This document shows positions 61,508-64,000 of a DNA stretch of 64,000 nucleotides, piece by piece. The stretch comes from an uncultured Lachnospiraceae bacterium (lineage in GTDB: Bacteria; Bacillota; Clostridia; Lachnospirales; Lachnospiraceae). The notes beneath the pieces were generated by a model. That model was not told the DNA's origin and did not search any database. It saw only the letters and a program-made list of their open reading frames with translations. The stretch covers positions 124,001 through 188,000 of the forward strand of contig ONHB01000002.1 in NCBI GenBank assembly GCA_900317505.1, read 5' to 3'. How positions within the stretch are numbered: position 1 is the stretch's first letter; each line of letters opens with the position of its first letter. The position numbers were made by a program, and so were the translations under genes.

Positions 61508-62689
61508 TTAGTACTCCTGCCTTTCTTTTGCAAAATTTTTGATCGTTTCTGAGGTGGACAGCTGCTTGTCACGCCTGTATTTTTTGATCTTTTTGATGCC
61601 CTTATACAAAAAAAACGGTGATCCGATCGCGTATGCCAGAAACGTGATCTGGAAATAGCCGGTAAATACTGCAATAAGGGATAAGGTAAATATCATCAAA
61701 AAGCATACAATGAAGCTCATGATAAAGAAAAAGGTGATCTTTTTATAAGAAACAGGAAGTGTTCCGACCACCTTGCCTGTCTGACCGTTTACCATGATCG
61801 TATATTTTTCGCCTTTGTGCTCGATTACCATAAACCAGACCGGCAGCAGTGCATAAATTTCCTTGACACATTCTATCTGAGGGTCATCCTTTATCAAAAC
61901 CGGATTTTCTACCATGGGAATGGTCAGGAGGCGCGAGGTCAGTATTTTTTTAGCTCGTGATGTGGCACGGGAGCGTAAAAGATTGAAATCCTCATCGCGC
62001 AGATCGGCATAATAACCGGATAAAAAGCCGCTGTCAAATTCGGTCAGATCCTGATCTAAAAAGGGCTCCAGCTTATCCGCAGATCTGTTTGGGAAATAAA
62101 AGGATGCATCGACCGGAATGTGACCGATCCGTGCAAAAACCTTCCGGTAATAATATTGAGGAAGAAATTTCTGTTTTTTATTCACCATATAGGGAGTGCC
62201 CTTTATATAAGCTTCGTCCTGTGCGTGGAAGCAGAACATACCGTATGGAACGTAAATTCCGCGTAGGAGCTCAGGTGCATAAAATTTGTCATCTTTATCA
62301 AGATATTCACTTTTGACAAATTTTTCGCGGATCGCGGTGCTTGCCTGATTTTTGCTGATTTTAAAAGGAATAATGTATTGAGGACGGAGACGCTTTTTGG
62401 TACGGCTGAACACAATGGAAGGCTGACCGCAGTAGACACAGTAGGAGGCAAGCTCAACATCGTTGATGATAAGCTCTGCTCCACAGCTTTCACAGGTATA
62501 AATATTGACGTCCATAAGTTCGTCCGTGACGTTGTTTTCCGGTGAAAAATGGGAAGAATCAAAGACCGTTGTATGTTTTTTAGTCGCTTCTTCTACCGGA
62601 AACATACTCAGACAATGGCTGCATACCATTTTTTGAAGCTCCGGATCAAATTCCAGAACGCCTCCACAGTTTTTACACTTTATATTCAT
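61508..62689 (-). CDS. Zinc-ribbon membrane protein of unknown function
   Basis: A 393-residue protein; the start at 62689 is preceded by GAGGGG. Two CxxC pairs, CKNCGG...CSHC (about 4-25) and CESCGA...CVYC (about 62-85), form zinc ribbons. A central domain with IPFKISKNQA, YVPYGMFCF and ALLPVWFMV follows, and two hydrophobic segments lie near residues 320-365, ending in a basic tail. Similar proteins are annotated only as zinc-ribbon or TFIIB-type proteins. The function is unknown; a membrane adaptor or assembly role is possible. Confidence 0.75.
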   Translation of the reverse strand: MNIKCKNCGGVLEFDPELQKMVCSHCLSMFPVEEATKKHTTVFDSSHFSPENNVTDELMDVNIYTCESCGAELIINDVELASYCVYCGQPSIVFSRTKKRLRPQYIIPFKISKNQASTAIREKFVKSEYLDKDDKFYAPELLRGIYVPYGMFCFHAQDEAYIKGTPYMVNKKQKFLPQYYYRKVFARIGHIPVDASFYFPNRSADKLEPFLDQDLTEFDSGFLSGYYADLRDEDFNLLRSRATSRAKKILTSRLLTIPMVENPVLIKDDPQIECVKEIYALLPVWFMVIEHKGEKYTIMVNGQTGKVVGTLPVSYKKITFFFIMSFIVCFLMIFTLSLIAVFTGYFQITFLAYAIGSPFFLYKGIKKIKKYRRDKQLSTSETIKNFAKERQEY

Positions 62690-62764
62690 GAATGTCCCCT
62701 CTTTGGCGTGGTTTGCATGTTCTGTTTTCATCATATCATCAAAAAAAGTCTGCTTCAATTCTTT

Positions 62765-63526
62765 TTAGTCAGGAATTTGCCGTCCTTCCTGGTCGAGGTG
62801 GTAATGGTCCTTGTAGATCAATTCGGATAAGGGCACAAAGGTATAGCCATGGGCTTTCAGATCCTGAATCAGGGTATCCAGAGCATCTGCCGTGTATTTA
62901 GCACCGTTGTGGCATAAAATGATGGAGCCGTTGCCAAGGTGTTTGTGCTGGGTAACGGTATTGATGATGGAGGTCGTGCCGTAGTCCTTCCAGTCAAGAC
63001 TGTCGACATCCCATTGGATGGGATAGTAACCGATGGAGCGGGCATTGGTAATGACATCATTGTCATAATCTCCGTATGGAGGCCGGAATAGAAACATTTC
63101 ATAGCCGGTGAGTTCCTTTACTTTTTCGTGGACAGACAAAAGCTCCTGCTTGCATTCTTCATCTGACAGCTGTGACATATTTTTGTGATTCTGACTGTGG
63201 TTTCCAAGATCGTGTCCATCGGCATAAATGGCCTTGACATCATCTGGATAGCTTTCGACCCAGCCTCCGGTCATAAAAAATGTGGCCTTGACGTCATTTT
63301 TTTTCAGGATTTCCAGAATACGCCGGGTATCATCATTGCCCCAGGCGGCATCAAATGAAATGGCAATCTGCGGTTTGTCGGTTTGGACACAGTAGATAGG
63401 CAGCTCACGGCCGTTTACGGTATTGCTGACACTGATTTCATGGTGAAAGCTGATATAAAGCGCAACAGCAAAAATTAAAAAAAATGGTAACAATAGATAT
63501 TTTTTGAAAAAATGATATGGTTTCAA
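62765..63526 (-). CDS. Polysaccharide deacetylase family protein (PdaB-like)
   Basis: A 253-residue protein starting at TTG with GGAG 7 nt upstream. A membrane segment (about 8-28) anchors the NodB domain: SFDAAWGNDDT with the catalytic and metal-binding Asp, HDLGNHSQNH with the two metal His, and FRPPYGDYDNDVI. The later VDSLDWKDYG and ILCHNG complete the site. It removes N-acetyl groups from peptidoglycan or glycan outside the cell. Confidence 0.93.
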   Translation of the reverse strand: MKPYHFFKKYLLLPFFLIFAVALYISFHHEISVSNTVNGRELPIYCVQTDKPQIAISFDAAWGNDDTRRILEILKKNDVKATFFMTGGWVESYPDDVKAIYADGHDLGNHSQNHKNMSQLSDEECKQELLSVHEKVKELTGYEMFLFRPPYGDYDNDVITNARSIGYYPIQWDVDSLDWKDYGTTSIINTVTQHKHLGNGSIILCHNGAKYTADALDTLIQDLKAHGYTFVPLSELIYKDHYHLDQEGRQIPD

Positions 63527-63588
63527 GATATAACTCCGGTTCCTTTTTCATAAATATATGATTTTTTTCAAATTTATATTTCTTATTT

Positions 63589-63630
63589 ATAAAACCTAGG
63601 GTAAAATATAAGCATAGGTTTTATTTTTTT
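63589..63630 (+). promoter_or_regulatory. Inverted repeat with T run upstream of a small gene
   Basis: ATAAAACCTA (63589-63598) and TAGGTTTTAT (63615-63624) form a perfect 10-bp stem, followed by seven T and then the ribosome site of the 63648 gene. It looks like a terminator or an operator over a TAAAAT -10 (63602-63607). Confidence 0.4.
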
Positions 63631-63647
63631 GAAAGGATGTTAATAAA

Positions 63648-63770
63648 ATGGGATTAATGATTGGAATACTGGCACTGATTCTTTTGGTTGTTATCATTGC
63701 CGTTATTATTGTGGTTGCGGTTTCTGCAAGTGCATCCGGTGCAATCGCAGATGAAGATAAAGAAGAGTAA
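63648..63770 (+). CDS. 40-residue membrane peptide
   Basis: The frame begins MGLMIGILALILLVV with AAAGGA upstream and ends in the acidic ADEDKEE. Almost all of residues 4-30 is a single hydrophobic helix. I do not recognise a family. The ribosome site, the helix and the acidic tail suggest a real small protein. Confidence 0.6.
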   Translation: MGLMIGILALILLVVIIAVIIVVAVSASASGAIADEDKEE

Positions 63771-63801
63771 AGTCTGAGAGACTTTTGAAACGGAGTTAAA
63801 A

Positions 63802-64000
63802 ATGCAGTTTACATCTTTAGCATTTGCCATCTTTTTGCCGATGGTCTTTATGATGTACTGGGCAGCACCTGCAAAGGCACGGATGCCACTTTTATTGCTG
63901 ATCAGCTATGGCTTTTATCTGTCGTTGTCGCCCGGATATGTGCTGCTTCTTATTTTTATTTCCTTCCTGACGTATATGGTGGGAAGGCATTGCAATAAAA
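63802..64000 (+). CDS. MBOAT family O-acyltransferase (3' end missing)
   Basis: The first 66 residues, cut by the window end. The N-terminus MQFTSLAFAIFLPMVFMMYW and the following LLLLISYGFYLS match the start of AlgI/DltB-like MBOAT proteins. Members transfer acyl groups to polysaccharides or teichoic acids at the membrane. CGGAG precedes the start. Confidence 0.85.
   Translation, partial: MQFTSLAFAIFLPMVFMMYWAAPAKARMPLLLLISYGFYLSLSPGYVLLLIFISFLTYMVGRHCNK

Overview
This window looks like a chromosomal cell-surface polysaccharide locus from a low-to-mid G+C Gram-positive Clostridia, most likely a Lachnospiraceae member. The evidence is AGGAGG-type ribosome sites, a WbaP-like initiating transferase, an LCP ligase, a GH25 lysozyme, a CotH-type kinase, tandem GT2 proteins and no lipid A genes. 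The genus is not resolved. Nothing indicates a plasmid, a phage or a CRISPR array.

Layout. Positions 1-7.8 kb hold the end of an ABC-2 polysaccharide export permease, its Wzt-like ATPase, a methyltransferase, a large tandem GT2 protein with a kinase-like N-terminus, rfbC and a DPM1-like GT2. Positions 7.8-9.8 kb (minus strand) encode a GHMP sugar kinase fused to a GalU-like nucleotidyltransferase. Positions 10-18.3 kb form an overlapping operon of two polytopic GT-C-like membrane proteins, a GT2, an acyltransferase-3 and a DPM1-like GT2. Positions 18.3-18.7 kb are non-coding, with a strong promoter inside a long palindrome, a hipA-like gene fragment and a hairpin. Positions 18.7-26.2 kb hold rfbB, a 174-nt imperfect palindrome, rfbA, a GH25 lysozyme-like anchor protein, a tandem GT2 and a phosphohexomutase. 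Positions 26.4-39.4 kb are a tightly packed operon: GtrA, GT2, a flippase-like protein, an APH-like kinase, a HAD phosphatase, UDP-galactopyranose mutase, the CotH/VTC/DUF4956 cassette, a nucleotidyltransferase, a GT-C/GT2 fusion and a further GT2.

Positions 39.4-45.3 kb hold the initiating glycosylphosphotransferase, preceded by four direct repeats at exact 11-bp spacing and a promoter, then an LCP ligase, a rhamnosyltransferase-like GT2 and glmS. Positions 45.3-52.1 kb are a proteolysis and housekeeping block: a membrane-anchored HtrA, a ClpX-like ATPase with a long acidic extension, an S8 protease, a divergent signal peptidase II homologue and carbamate kinase. Positions 52.4-58.4 kb hold two more polytopic membrane proteins and a CgeB-like glycosyltransferase. 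Positions 58.5-64 kb hold a CheY-like regulator, a hybrid histidine kinase, small membrane proteins, a zinc-ribbon membrane protein, a polysaccharide deacetylase and the start of an MBOAT acyltransferase.

How it fits together (inference). The sugar-nucleotide enzymes (RfbA/B/C, Glf, GlmS, the phosphohexomutase, the kinase-NTase fusion) supply dTDP-rhamnose precursors, UDP-Galf, amino sugars and a further activated sugar. The initiating transferase and GT2s build lipid-linked chains, which the GT-C proteins, GtrA/DPM-like pairs and acyltransferases decorate. The ABC pair exports, and LCP links glycan to the wall. No rfbD (dTDP-4-dehydrorhamnose reductase) was recognised here. The least understood parts are the CotH/VTC/DUF4956 cassette, the acidic ClpX-like protein paired with HtrA, and the regulatory DNA at 18.4, 19.9 and 39.45 kb.
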